DNA from: Sipunculus nudus
Taxonomy: Eukaryota; Annelida; Sipuncula; Golfingiida; Sipunculidae
Assembly: GCA_026874595.1 (NCBI GenBank)
Contig: CM049317.1
Location: 39,022,401-39,086,400 of the forward strand
Direction of reading: 5' to 3'
Length of the DNA stretch: 64,000 nt
Shown: positions 34,574 to 48,458 of the stretch, in pieces
Layout: the number at the start of each line of letters is the position of its first letter
Numbering within the stretch: position 1 is the first letter of the stretch
Translations under genes and position numbers: made by a program
Notes under the pieces: generated by a model
Database searches by the model: none
The model's input: only the letters and a program-made list of their open reading frames with translations
What the model was told of the DNA's origin: nothing

Positions 34574-34654
<81 letters not shown>
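34574..34654. repeat. (TA)40 microsatellite
   Basis: About 80 bp of pure TA, 70 bp after the PAQR stop codon, probably within its 3' untranslated region or just beyond. The - strand frame reading Ile-Tyr repeats across it is an artefact. Confidence 0.95.
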
Positions 34655-34656
<2 letters not shown>

Positions 34657-34838
34657 AGTAGTTTATGCTTGCTGAACAAATCCAGCAGTGTTCTATTAGT
34701 AGGATGCTAAAAGCTGATACATAATAATTATTCATGAAAATGGTCAGTTTCACCATAACACATTTTCATGCCAATGCCATCATCATCATCATAACTTTCA
34801 CAAAGTCACTCAAACTCAAAGGATCTGGTTTTAAAATA

Positions 34839-35367
34839 CAGGCACAGGTCTAACACTCCAGATACACTCCCATCAGACTCCTAAAGACATGAACCAGCAG
34901 GCACAGGTCTAACACTCCAGATACACTCCCATCAGACTCCTAAAGACATGAACCAGCAGGCACAGGTCTAACACTCCAGATACACTCCAATCAGACTCCT
35001 GAAGACATGAACCAGCAGGCACAGGTCTAACACTCCAGATACACTCCCATCAGACTCCTAAAGACATGAACCAGCAGGCACAGGTCTAACACTCCAGATA
35101 CACTCCCATCAGACTCCTAAAGACATGAACCAGCAGGCACAGGTCTAACACTCCAGATACACTCCCATCAGACTCCTAAAGACATGAACCAGCAGGCACA
35201 GGTCTAACACTCCAGATACACTCCCATCAGACTCCTAAAGACATGAACCAGCAGGCACAGGTCTAACACTCCAGATACACTCCCATCAGACTCCTAAAGA
35301 CATGAACCAGCAGGCACAGGTCTAACACTCCAGATACACTCCCATCAGACTCCTAAAGACAAATCAG
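34839..35367. repeat. 59-bp tandem satellite, nine near-identical copies
   Basis: The unit contains AGGCACAGGTCTAACACTCC, AGATACACTCCCATCAGACT and CCTAAAGACATGAACCAGC (59 bp). Copies differ at one or two positions only, for example CCAATCAG/CTGAAGAC in the third copy. This points to recent amplification, in contrast to the older 26-bp array that follows. Confidence 0.95.
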
Positions 35368-35699
35368 CAGCAACACACATCTGACTTGCACATGAATGAA
35401 AGCATGTCAGTGTGCAGCTCAAAATTTTTGCTAATAAGTCCTATTCTGGATCATTAAATGTGATGTATACCACACCCTTTTCTGGCAAGCCCCATTTTGA
35501 GGCGTTTTATATTAAAACAGGATGTGGTCAAAATTATCTTTGAACATTTTTTCCCTAACATGGCATTTTGCTTGCTTCTTTTAGGTATGCCACTTGAAGA
35601 TAAAATATTGATACAATGAACTTGTGTTAATATTAAAATGCAATCCTAATACACTCTAAAAGTTATTTATTAATTGGTATGTCTCATGGTATCCATGGT
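35368..35699. other. Short non-repetitive spacer
   Basis: No gene recognised between the 59-bp and 26-bp satellites. Confidence 0.3.
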
Positions 35700-37040
35700 T
35701 TATCATGACATATAGGACATTTATCATATGTGACTGTAGTACAATTATTATGTGTGCCTGTGTAGTACATTTTATCATGTGTTACTGTTTGGTACATTTA
35801 TCATGTGACTGTGTAGTAAATTTATCATGTGTAAACTGTGTGGTGCATTTATCATGTGTGTCTGTATCTTACATTTATCATGTCTGACTATTTAGTACAT
35901 TTACTGTGTGTTAAAGTCTAGTACATTTATCATGTGTGTCTGTGTATTACATTTATCACATGTTAACTGTGTGTAAATTGTGTAGTACATTTATCATGTG
36001 TGACTGTGTAGGACATTTATCATATGTGACTGTAGTACAATTATTATGTGTGCCTGTGTAGTACATTTATCATGTGTTAACTGAGTGTTAACTGTGTAGT
36101 TCATTTATCATGTGTTAACTGAGTGTTAACTGTGTAGTACATTTATCATATGTGACTGTTTGCTCCATTCATCATGTGTGACTGTGTAGTACATCTACCA
36201 TGTATGAATGTGTAGTACATTTTCATGTGTAACTGTATTACATTTATCATATGCATGTAATAACTGTGTGTTAACAGTGTGGTACATTTATCATGTGTGA
36301 CTGTGTAGTAAATTTATCGTGTGTAAACTGTGTGGTGCACTAATCATGTGTGTCTGTATCATACATTTATCATGTGTGACTATTTAGTACATTTACTGTG
36401 TGTTAAAGTCTAGTACGTTTATCATGTATGACTGAGGTACATTTATCATGTGTTAACTGTGTGGTACATTTATCATGTGTGTCTGTGTAGTACATTTATC
36501 ATGTATGTCTGTGTAGTACATTTATCATGTATGATTGTGTAGTACATTTTTCATGTATGACTGAGGTTCATTTTTCATGTGTGTCTGTGCAGTACATTTA
36601 TTATGTATGACTGTGTAGGTCATTTATCATATGTGACTGTAGTACATTATTCATTTGTTAACAGTGTAGTACATTTACCATGTATGACTGTAGCACATTT
36701 ATCATGTATGACTGAGGTACATTTATTATGTGTCAACTGTGTGGTACATTTATCATGTGTGTCTGTGTAGTACATTTATCATGTGTGTCTGTGTAGTACA
36801 TTTATCATGTATGATTGTGTAGTACATTTTTCATGTAAGACTGAGGTTCATTTTTCATGTGTGTCTGTGCAGTACATTTATTATGTGTGACTGTGTAGGT
36901 CATTTATCATATGTGACTGTAGTACATTTATCATTTGTTAACAGTGTAGTACATTTACCATGTATGACTGTAGCACATTTATCATGTGTGAATGTTTAGT
37001 ACATATATGTGAGTGTTTAGCACATTTATCATGTTTAGTA
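35700..37040. repeat. 26-bp tandem satellite, about 50 copies
   Basis: The unit is GTAGTACATTTATCATGTGT plus GACTGT, with variants (GTCTGT, GTTAACTGT, ATGACTGAGGT). Larger blocks recur: about 36470-36680 closely resembles 36730-36980, showing a second layer of segmental duplication of about 270 bp within the array. Confidence 0.9.
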
Positions 37041-40000
37041 TAGTATGCAGTGTAGGTCAGGCTTCATCGGGAGTTTCACTAGGATAGTGAACTAACCAAA
37101 TCAAGAACAATTCAAATTTGTGAAAGCAAAAATATTTTGAAGCCATGATGACTGCTTAATGAACATTCACATGATATTGCATAACATTTTCATTGAGATT
37201 GTCATCTCAGGGACTTGCGTTTTGGAGAACATTCATAGATTAATTTCCATGTGGATGCACGAAAATAGTTTTAATTCAGAAAACGGATGGCATCAGTCCA
37301 GACCTGATGTTGACTGTGAGCCAGTAATACTGCTGCCATTTTAGCAACAACCTATGTACAAAACATGTAAAAAAAAACATTTTAATATACATGAGATATA
37401 TGTATATGAGGTGGAGCAGCTTGAGATATTAGAAATATCCACCAAAAGTCAAACTAAAGTCTGAAGAATATTGATGTGTGAACTAGGATGATTTTTGTGT
37501 ATGCTGTTATTGAAAACTTTTATATTCATCATATTCTGACCAAGGTTATGGGTTTTTGCTTGGTCAGTGCTTAGGGCTAGGGTTAGCTTCTGGATATAGT
37601 CGACAACTTCTCTGGGTGATAAGCCGTTCTTTATTTCTCACAAATGTACAAGCTTGTGGTGCCTGACCAACTGGGTGCAGGTCACTGAGTGTCCCCTGTC
37701 TCATTTCATTTTATACATTAACTAAACAATATGAGAATGAATAATAAAATTACAGCTTGACCTTTGACAATTAAGTATAACATCACACAAAGAGTGAATC
37801 TGGACTGCCCATAGTTATTATAAATGGACTCAAGTTTCAATTTTGTATGACCTCTGAAATAGGGGGAGAGGGGAGTTGGACCCCTTGATGGATATATTTT
37901 AATCATGGTCATATTTAACTTACACATTACAAATAATATTTTAAAAAATGTGAATCTGATAGATTTCTCTAATTTGCTATCAGTAGCAAATCCAAATAAA
38001 GGTAATGATAAAGGGAATGTTGACATAGCTAAATCTTGTGTTTGGATATGTATATTCTGAGCCATATTGGGTTACATTTAGGACTAGAAGAATGGTGATT
38101 TTTTCCAAACATAAAATGGTAACATATGTTGTGAAAGATGCCACAATAAGGGAGAAGCGACTATGTCCCATTTATTGATTTTATTTTCATGTCAAATGAA
38201 TCCAGCAAGTCCCATATATACATAAACAACACAGGCACAAATCATATCCTCCCCCCCCCACACACACACACACACACACACTTTGGGCTGTGTTTCTGAG
38301 CCATTCCATTCCCTGACCATACATGTGACATCTTATATGGCTAGCAGATCACCCAGTAATGTTCTCATGTAATGCCATACTTACATATTGTATACCGGTA
38401 AACATTGTCAAGGGTTGATTGACTAAAGTCCTACTGGTGGCTTTGTCATCTGCTGTTTTTAGAATCCTGTGTATTTGTTTAGCAAACTAAATGAAGAAAC
38501 CTAGGTATACATCAGGGGAGAATTTAACTTGTACCAACCTTTTCTAGGATAACAATACATTTATCAGTTGAGAAGTTTTGACTTGAGACCAGTGACCAGT
38601 GTGTGCAGTGAGGACACTCTGTCTCAGCACTCCAGTAATGCAGGTTTTCTCTTTTATAAACAAGCTATGACACAAGTAATTGTGTTGTCAGAATACAGCT
38701 TTTTATAGAAGGGCAGATTTTTGTAATAAATATCCATGTGGATTTATATTGATACATTATTGCTAAATACATCTTTTATTACTTTGATATGTGTGTGCAT
38801 TATGGTGACTTGTATACATGCAGTTTAACTTAGAGGGATATTTATTTGATGCAGCTAATGATGTGATGTGGACATTGTATTTACTGACATTTCACTGTTG
38901 CCTTGGGGGTGCACTGCCTCGTGACCACTGTTATATATAACATGTAGCACCATTCAGCTGCCTTTCCTGTTTGCCGTCCTGTGATCAGCAGGTAGCCTTT
39001 ATGACACCACTGGCTATATCTTTATATTGATAGCATTTGCCCCTGTGATGTATTTTAATACATACAGCCTTCATGTTAGAGTGATAATGAAATATATAAA
39101 GTACAACCTTTACACTGGCCGAGTTATTACAGGTCTTCTTTATGACAGAGTAGCTGACAGATGGTACATGTAGTATGACTGTCAGTCAGGGTAACTATTC
39201 ACATGTATGTACTCTCTACATGAAGTGCTGCCATCTGAAGCCAGGGTATTTTTTTAACAAGTTTATCTGGATTTCACAGAAGCAGATTTCTGTGGCTTTA
39301 TGACTGTAAATTTGAGCTAGCTTTCACTGTGGCTGGTTTATTGTGGACATTGTGCCAGTTTACAAAAATGTCTGATTTCCTATTTTTTAAATGTTTAGAA
39401 GTTTCCAAATGTATGACTATGTGTACTTGTGCCAGTCGCTTTCTAAATATTGAAACAGTTGAGGAGCAAATGTCAAAAGTAAAACTGACTTAGTTACAAC
39501 TACTCAATCTGAAAATTAGTTAGTAATGTTATTTTGCTTTCTTAAGCTTTTTCTACTATTAATGAAGAACATCTTTCTTTAAATAATTTTAACCAGTCCT
39601 TACATTTATGTTTTCACTGTTGTGCAGCAGAAACACCTTTCAGACACACCTAGAAATGAGAAAAACTATACCCTTCATAACCCTTCCTGTTAGACATGCC
39701 TAGCAAATAGAAATGGGGAAGGGGGGAACATTACATATCATACCTCTCTTGTCAGATATGCCTATAATGAGGAGTATGAGTCGTTATTATCAAACATTTA
39801 TTACACAGAGCAGATTGGTACAGGAGGGTCAATCCTCAATAGTAAAAAAAAAGTTACCGGCTAAAAAAAAGATAGAAATCTAATAAAGGCAGGTATAAAA
39901 AATGTGTGATACAGAAATAAAATCCTTATTGCTCTTCAGGTTATCACTCAAACATGCAGTTTTGTATATGATTATATAAAATTTTCAAAAACAGAAAAAC

Positions 40001-42291
40001 GTGGCTTGTCACAGAGTGGTGAAGCAGAATTTAATTACTTGAGTATCCCACCATATTCAGCTGACACTATTTCATTGCCACCTTTCAAAACAGATCAGGT
40101 TTTTTAAGCAGTATTGAAGGTAATAACATAAATGAATGAAAATTTCATTTATTCATTTTTAGTACAAAAATGATTAAATATCTGTGCCAAAATTATTAGA
40201 TGATTTACATTGACTTCATATATTGAGGTTTTTATTTTTAAGGAATTTGTGATTTTGAGTGTAAATTAACATTTATTTTAAAGAATTCATGATGTTTGAG
40301 TTTATGATAACCATGTAATCTTTTAAATATTTAGAGGATCATTAAACTTATATATTAATAATTTTTAATGTTTTTTTATGTATGATTGAGCTATTTTATT
40401 CTTCATGTATTTTACATTTTACAGAACACTAAAAAAATCAAATAGAAGTCAATTTTTATCCTTTTTCATTTTAATATTTTTCTTGTTACAACAAGAATTA
40501 TAAATTAAAAAAAAAAAATTATAAAAGAAAAATCAAAACCCGTCACAGAGATCATTCCCTGTTTATTTTGTGCTGACATCTAGTGGCTGTTTAAGTACTT
40601 TATATTTTTTGCAGTGATGACTTTGACAGGTAAGGCCTGTTTTAACAGAATTAGTGGTGACTTTGACAGGTGAAGCCTGTTTTAACACAATCAATGCTGA
40701 CTTCAACAGATGAAGCCTGTTTTAACAGAATCAAAAGTGACTGTAGTTTACTTATTATTTTCTTTCCTCTTCAACTTCAAGGCTGTTTATACCTTATGAT
40801 TAGACATGAGCTATTGACATTAACACACAAAGCTCTTCACATTATGTGAAGAATATGCAAATTCTTGCTTATAAATTTGAATGTCAGTGTGGATACTTTT
40901 GGAAAGCCTTGGTATCCCTTTTTGTATCAGTTGAGCAGTAACCACCAGATGTTGGTATGATTTTATTACTGGAAATATTTTGTTACAAAGCTGTTATGTC
41001 ACTCCTTGAACTGACTTGAAAGTAATACAATTTTCAGTTCCAAAGGTTTACTTATTCACAAGACAGTTACAGTTCAAGTCATATGCATAATCATAAAGCC
41101 AACCTCATTTGCGTATTTTATGTGGAATTGATAGATGATATGTTCCTATTCACTGGCATAATTTTGAAATAACCAATCAATGTTCATATTAGATGTTAGG
41201 TGAATGTTCATCATTTGACTATATTTATATGATTTATGCAGTAGTTTTGCTGCATCCATGATGCTTCCATAGCTGCCAGTATGATAAATCAGGTAATAAA
41301 TCTGTTTACATGTGTGCATGTATGTTCATGATAAAAAATGAACACCACTTTCAGAGAATCATGTGGACTAAAATGGTGTTTTTCTATATATATGTGTTTG
41401 TGTAAACCCACATTATGAGCAGAGTTTTTGAGCTAGTAGACTTGCAGCATGTTGTGTTTGCTGAGATGTACGTTTGTACAGTGACGGCTTTTCACAGAAC
41501 AGAGGGCTCGTGGGGGGTGGAGGAGACTAATGTCTATGGTCCATTAACTAATATTCTATATATAGCATGTGCACCACCAGAATGATTTTATCAGTGTTTC
41601 TTAATTTATAAGAGAAAATAACTCAGTAAGAAAGAATAATTGCTGCCAAAACAATATCTTAACAAAAATTTCTCTGTATACACAGAAGTGCAATACAGTT
41701 GGAATACAATATCTGAATACAACATTTGATCTGAAACAATTTAATCTGCTCTACTATATTAAGACCAGCACTGCAAGAGTGCATAATATGCATGAGGTAA
41801 GTCTTGTGACCTTTAACCTAATTAAATGTGTGGATTTTACTAAAAATTTAATTCAGGTGAGAATATTGGTAAATCTTTATGATGATTTCTGAAAATCCAT
41901 TGACATTAAAAAGACGGACATATGAATGGATGGACTGTGAGTACCACATCACTTCAACTCTAAGATGGGCAGATAAAAATTGCTTCATATCAAATTTTGG
42001 TTTCTTTATATTTTCTGCACACCTTAAAAGAATCTTCTTTTTGTTGTCTGATAAAAGTGAGAGGCTGAGGGGAGGGATACTAACATCAAACAGTCCAAGT
42101 GTGTCTCAGGATTTTCACAAGTCATGTCAACAATGACTTACACTTGTGTTACTATGATACTATGAGGGTACAAGTTAGTTATTTGATAGTTATATAATAA
42201 GCAAATTAGGCTGTTTAATATTTTACAACAACAAAAAATTAAGCCATTCATTATTTTGTTATAAATGAAGTAAGCAGTTAATTTTTTTTTT
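37041..42291. other. Long low-copy non-coding stretch
   Basis: Over 5 kb of AT-rich DNA without a recognisable exon, RNA gene or element end. It contains a C-run next to a (CA)n tract at about 38251-38280 and a small three-copy 40-bp repeat (CTTTGACAGGTGAAGCCTGT) at about 40611-40735. It may be intron or intergenic DNA. Confidence 0.35.
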
Positions 42292-43285
42292 AGCTAAGCT
42301 GACTGAAAGTCAATTGAGGTATAGGAATTTGTGATTTGTCTGTCGTCCATTCAGCCGGCTGTTAGCAGGGCTCAAATTGTAACCAATAATAATAGAAACT
42401 TGTAACTGGATATCCAGGTGAGGTCCCTAAAACTCTCCTTTAAAACATGAAATTAGGTCACTGTGACCTGCATCCTCTGAGCTATGGGGCTGAAAGTCCC
42501 TCCCCCCCCCCCCCCAAAAAAAAAATTTCTGAAAATTTGTGGCGCCACCTGTATTTTTTCTAATTTTATTGACCATCAAATGACAGCAGTTATGTCAGTT
42601 TCTCAGCCCTGGTTTCATCCAGTGTCCTGCAACCCAATGTGTTTATTAATTATGATTGGTATCTCAAGTTTCTGAAGACTGGTGGCGTCACCTGATATTG
42701 TTCATTTTTCTATGCATTTTTTCCTTTATTTTGAGATTGACAAATTATATTGATACTATCAGATTTGGAACTGTGGTTTCATCTTTATCCTGAAACCTTG
42801 TGTTTTTTATTGGGCCTTGCTTGAATAAGTCCGTCCATCCATCTGTTCGTCTTTCTGTATGACCATCAAATTTTTTTCCTCAAGAATATTTTCAGTTTGG
42901 ATTGACAGATGGATTTCAAACTTGAGTTATATATGACCCACCAATAATGAAAGAACCCTTTTGATTTTCGGGTCATGAGGTCAAAGGTCAACCCACTTCT
43001 GTAATAAGATTGCGGATACATTTTAAGCCAAACTTTTCATCCCACACCTTCAGTCCTCCCCATGGTGCACCTGCCAATAGGGGAAGGTATGTTCCTTTTG
43101 ATTTTGGGGTCACTCGGTCAAAGTTCAAGGTCATCAGCATATCCATTCACAAATTAGTTTATGGATGATAACTCAAGTTTTAGTAGACAGGTTGGCTTCA
43201 AACTGATCACAGGACCCTTGAAATAGCTCATAAACTTATCCTTATTGACAAATTCAGCTGAGCGTTGAAACCCATTGGTCCCTAG
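42292..43285 (+). mobile_element. Helentron-like element, family 1, complete
   Basis: It starts AGCTAAGCTGACTG after a run of ten or more T. It ends TTCAGCTGAGC, then an imperfect hairpin (AACCCATTGGTC) and CCTAG. The leader contains CTGTCGTCCATTCAGCC; the body carries a C14-A10 run (42502-42525), GTGGCGCCACC at about 42540 and GGTCAAAGGTCAA phrases. It is 994 bp with no coding capacity. The 31-bp satellite starts directly at its right end. Confidence 0.75.
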
Positions 43286-44665
43286 TTAATGAACAAACTA
43301 GGCTATTCATTATTTTGTAATAAACAAACAAGGCTGATCATTTTTTTGTAATAAATAAACTAAGCTGTTCATTTTTTGTAAAGAACAAACTGGGCTGTTT
43401 ATCATTTTGTAATAAGCAGACTTGGGTGTTCATCATTTTGTAATAAACAGAATAGGCTGTTCATCATTTTGTAATTAACAGACTGGTTTGTTCATTATTT
43501 TGTAATAAACAAACTAGGCTGTTTATTATTTTGTAATTAACAAACTATGCTTATCATTATTTTGTAATAAACAAACTTGGCTGTTAATTATTTTGTAATA
43601 AACAGACTAGGCTGTTCATCATTTTGTAATTAACAAACTGCTTTGTTCATTAATTTGTAATAAACAAACTAGGCTGTTTATTATTTTGTAATTAAAAAAC
43701 TATGCTTATCATTATTTTGTAATAAACAAACTTGGCTGTTCATTATTTTGTAATAAACAGACTAGGCTGTTCATCATTTTGTAATTAACAAACTGCTTTG
43801 TTCATTAATTTGTAATAAACAACCTGGGCTGTTTATTATTTTGTAATTAACAAACTATGCTTATCATTATTTTGTAATAAACAAACTTGGCTGTTCATTA
43901 TTTTGTAATAAACAGACTGGGCTGTTCATCATTTTGTAATTAACAAACTGGTTTGTTCATTATTTTGTAATAAACAAACTAGGCTGTGTATTATTTTGTA
44001 ATTAACAAACTGGGCTGTTCTTCATTTTGTAATAAACAAACTTGGCTGTTCATTATTTTGTAATTAACATACTAGGCTGTTCATCATTTTGTAATTAACA
44101 AACTTGTTTGTTCATTATTTTGTAATAAACACACTAGGCTGTTTATTATTTTGTAATTAACAAACTATGCTTATCATTATTTTGTAATAAACAAACTTGG
44201 CTGTTAATTATTTTGTAATGAACAAACTTGGCTGTTTATTATTTTGTATTAAACCGACTAGGCTGTTCATCATTTTGTAATTAATAAACTGGTTTGTTCA
44301 TTATTTTGTTTTCAACAAACTTGGCTGTTTATAATTTTATTATTAACAAACTATGCTGATCATCCTTTTGTAATAAGCAGACTTTGGTGTTCATTATTTT
44401 GTTATAAACAGACTAGGCTGTTCATCATTTTGTAATTAACAAACTGCATTGTTCATTATTTTTGTAATAAACAAACTAGGCTGTTTAGTATTTTGTAATT
44501 AACAAACTATGCTGATCATTATTTTGTTATAAATAAACTGGACTGTTCATAACTTATAATAAACAAACTGGGCTGTTCATCATTTTGTAATAAACAAACT
44601 AAACAGGTCGTAATTTTGTAATAAACAAACTAGGCTGTTCATCACTTTGTTATAAACAAAACATA
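43286..44665. repeat. 31-bp tandem satellite with about 155-bp higher-order period
   Basis: The unit is GTAATAAACAAACTAGGCTG then TTCATTATTTT (31 bp), about 43 copies. A marker variant, AACTATGCTTATC or AACTATGCTGATC, recurs at 43556, 43701, 43856, 44166, 44352 and 44508, mostly spaced near 155 or 310 bp, i.e. five or ten units. Five units were therefore often copied together. Confidence 0.9.
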
Positions 44666-44959
44666 GTAAGAAGCAGACCAAATTTGTACCACAAAATGAT
44701 TGCTGTAGCAGTGTATCTTGGTATAGTATATTGAGTTATACTTTCCTGACAGTTTTAATACAGGCTGTGCAGGATCTGCAACATGCCAAGCCATTCAGAC
44801 AGAACTTACTACCTCTGTACATAAAGTTATACAGTCTTTTCTCTCTGCATATATGTCAGAATTCTTTTATTATGTGGATCATAATTTTATGGTAATGTTT
44901 GCATGATATCAGGTGTTTAAAAAAATATGTGTTATGAAAACAAATAACATATACGGTTA

Positions 44960-45345
44960 AAACTGGTATAGTGTGTTATGCCTTTCTGTTGTGCAGCCAG
45001 CTCTGATATTCTCTATATGGTAATAATCGGTATAGTGTGTTATGCCTTTCTGTTGTGCAGACAGCTCTGATATTCTCTATATGGTAATAATCGGTATAGT
45101 GTGTTATGCCTTTCTGTTGTGCAGCCTGCTTTGATATTCTCTATATGGTTATAATCAGTATAGTGTGTTATGCCTTTCTGTTGTGCAGCCTGCTCTGATA
45201 TTCTCTATATGGTTATAATCAGTATAGTGTGTTATGCCTTTCTGTTGTGCAGCCAGCTCTGATTTTCTATTTATGGTTATGCCAGTATACTGTTATTTGC
45301 ATTTCTGTTGTGCAGCCAGCTCTGATATTCTCTATATGGTTTGTA
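44960..45345. repeat. 64-bp tandem repeat, about six copies
   Basis: The unit contains GTGTGTTATGCCTTTCTGTT, GTGCAGCCAGCTCTGATATT and CTCTATATGGTAATAATCGG. Spacing is exactly 64 bp for the first copies (44991, 45055, 45119). Confidence 0.9.
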
Positions 45346-46425
45346 TGTGAATACATGTTATTAAATCTGCTATCTATAAATTGCAGATCCGAGTCATACA
45401 TATTGCAATCAACAATACATATGTATTGTTTTTCATATACATTCTTGCTATGTTGCTGCGGGTGTCAGGTATATTATACATACATTTCCTTGTGAACAAG
45501 TAAAGAGAAAATTTTAAAATACAGAAATTACCATTATGAAATAGTCATATAAAAAACTATGGTAAATGGCTGCTTTCCATGAATATATTGTACAGAGTTT
45601 TTCAATGCATAGATAAAATCATGAACTCTGTACACTGGTATATATAATACATTCAAATTATATTTAATATATGTAATTGTCAGTCTTATGGGCAGGTGTA
45701 ATTTCAATTTTATTGGAAGACCCAATCTTGCACAGGCATCAGTTGATGATCCTGTGGTATTGTCTGTGTGCATATGATAGTACCTTTAGTTTATATTAAT
45801 CATGAAAAATCAAAATTTCCATATGATCAAAAACAACTTTAAAATACTTTACAAAATAAGTATTGACTTGTCAAGAAGCGCACGGTTACTTATAATGTTT
45901 TACAGACTGCACACCTGATTCCTGTGAATGTGTCTCACATTTATACGCTGAAGCCAGAGTCAAGGTCAGAGAATGGTTTAATATGTATGTGCAATATGTA
46001 TTGAGTTGGTCAAAGTTGATCAATTTATTAGTTTTATATTTCTTATAACATTTCTCATTTACATTTTAAAACATTGGTCATTGTCCATAACTCAATAATG
46101 ATATTGTATAAAAAAAAGTGCAAGGCCCAAGTTTTTTGTACAAGATTCCCTTATATGTCAAATAGCTACAACTTTTCATGCTGTCACATGTAGTTACCAA
46201 TTAGTGGATATCAAGGTCAGAGGGTAATTTTTAGAATGCCTCATTATAATATTTAGATTGCCTAATTATAATTCATACATGATCTGTTACAGCTCAATCA
46301 GTGCACAAAAGAAGAAGTTTCAAATGTAATTGTTAATTCAGATAGGTGGATGTGTAAATCTTCTTATGGACTGTATTGGTCACACAGGTATGAAGAAGTT
46401 TATTTGCTAGTAATGTTGGAGTTCT
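45346..46425. other. Non-coding stretch
   Basis: No supported gene; the open frames (up to 79 codons) carry no recognisable motif. Confidence 0.3.
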
Positions 46426-46429
46426 CCTG

Positions 46430-46715
46430 GCTGTCAGAGAGGTCACTCTGGCTGACTGTGGAGGTCACTCCGGCTGACTGTAGAGGTCATTCTGGATGAC
46501 TGAAGAGGTCATTCTGGCTGACTGTAGAGGTCATTCTGGCTGACCATAGAGGTCATTCTGGCTGACTGTAGAGGTCATTCTAGATGACTGAAGAGGTAAT
46601 TCTGGCTGACTGAAGAGGTCATACTGGATGACTGTAGAGGTCATCCTGGCTGACTGTAGAGGTCATACTTGCTGTCAGTGAGGTCACTCTGGCTGATTGT
46701 AGAGCTAATCTTATG
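46430..46715. repeat. 22-bp tandem satellite, about 13 copies
   Basis: Unit GAGGTCATTCTGGCTGACTG plus TA. Diverged copies read GAGGTCACTC and GGATGACTGAA. Confidence 0.9.
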
Positions 46716-46739
46716 TGTCAGTAATAGAAAAGTACCTGT

Positions 46740-47205
46740 ACAGTAGGGTCCCCACCTGTAAGGAAGGGTACCCACCTACAGGTTATAGAATTTCTGCTTG
46801 CAAGGAAGGTTCCCACCTACAAGGGAGATTTCCTACCTGCAAGAGAGGGTTCCCACATAATAGAGTTCCCACCTGTGAGGGAGGGTTCCCATCTGCAAGG
46901 GAGAGTTCGCAACCGCAAGGCAGGGTTCCCATCTACAAGTAATAGAGTTCCCACCTAAGATGGAGAGTTCTTACCTGCAAGGGAGGGTTCCTGCCTGAAG
47001 GGGAACATTAAAACATTATAGATTGGGTTCATGCCTGAAGGGGAACATTCAAACATTATAGAAAGGGTTCCTTTCTGCAAGGGAGAGTTCCCATCTGAGA
47101 GGGAGGGTTCCTGCATGCAAGGGAGAATTCCCACCTGTGTAGGATTTTCAGGGAGAGTTCACACTAGTTAGGGAGGATTTCTGCCTACAAGGGACAGTTC
47201 CCTAT
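46740..47205. repeat. Degenerate 20-22-bp tandem repeat
   Basis: The loose unit is GGGAGGGTTCCCACCTGCAA. It is strongly diverged with irregular spacing and follows the 22-bp satellite directly. The 75-codon frame at 46715 reads through it and is not taken as a gene. Confidence 0.75.
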
Positions 47206-47964
47206 CATGTGATGTGCATGAGTATATAACATTTAATTTTCCCAATTTGCCATTTATTTTCTGTTGCCATTGTATGTTCAGTATTCCTCTCATTAACTTT
47301 ACTGGTTTGTCGAAGATGATCAGATTTTCCTCTTGCATCACATATTAGGAATGGAATGAACCAATCATGGCTAGATATGCTTGTGTTTTGGTGAGATATT
47401 TATTATTTGAAGTAACTGTTATATATAATTGGTTTTGGGCTCATTGGCCTTCATTCTTCACCTTTTTGTCTTCAGCCCTGTACAATATAAAGCATTCCTT
47501 TATTTTTTTCAGTTCTGACATGGATCACTCTTTTAACTTCCAATTAGTGTAATCTTCATGAGTTTCAGGGTGTGTAGGAATATGTTAAATTATTTTATGC
47601 CATGTTAGCTGATGATGCACATTTTGTGTTTTATGTGTGAGACCATTTGATATAAAGTGTAAATTGACAGTTTGCAAGGTTTTGAATGGAGCTGATAACT
47701 GTCAGTATATTAGAGAAAAGAGATGTTTGTTGGCATGTTATGTAAAAAAAAGAGGACTGGTTCAGATTTAGGGCACTAGCCAGTATTTGTTTTCATCTAT
47801 TGCATTAATTAACACTGCATTAAAATCAGTTATGCAAATGTTTTACAAAAACATACAGTATGAGGCCTTACATAAGATATAAACACTGAGTTAAACATAC
47901 CCTGGTACATCACTCATCTATTCAGTTTGTCAGACTGTTTGTTTATATCTTAAATGCAAAACCT
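47206..47964. other. Non-coding stretch
   Basis: Nothing recognised. Confidence 0.3.
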
Positions 47965-48458
47965 GATTCGTTAGACTCATTGTCAATTATATTTTAATTT
48001 GTTAGACTCATTGTGGATTAAACTTTGATTTGTTAGACTCATTGTGGATTAAACTTTGATTTGTTAGACTCATTGTGGATTAAACTTTGATTTGTTAGAC
48101 TCATTGTGGATTAAACTTTGATTTGTTAGACTCATTGTGGATTAAACTTTGATTTGTTAGACTCATTGTGGATTAAACTTTGATTTGTTAGACTCTTTGT
48201 TGATTAAACTTTGATTTGTTAGACTCATTGTGGATTAAACTTTGATTTGTTAGACTCATTGTGGATTAAACTTTGATTTGTTAGACTCATTGTGGATTAA
48301 ACTTTGATTTGTTAGACTCATTGTGGATTAAACTTTGATTTGTTAGACTCATTGTGGATTAAACTTTGATTTGTTAGACTCATTGTGGATTAAACTTTGA
48401 TTTGTTAGAATCATTGTGGATTAAACTTTGATTTGTTAGAATCATTGTGGATTATACT
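47965..48458. repeat. 31-bp tandem satellite, about 16 near-identical copies
   Basis: Unit TTTGATTTGTTAGACTCATT then GTGGATTAAAC (31 bp). Its length equals that of the 43286 array but the sequence is unrelated. One copy carries CTTTGTTGATT; the last two carry AGAATCATT. High identity suggests recent expansion. Confidence 0.95.

Noticed and set aside
48000-48458. CRISPR-like regular repeat
   Set aside because: Units are contiguous with no unique spacers, and the window is eukaryotic; it is a satellite. The same reasoning applies to all other arrays here.
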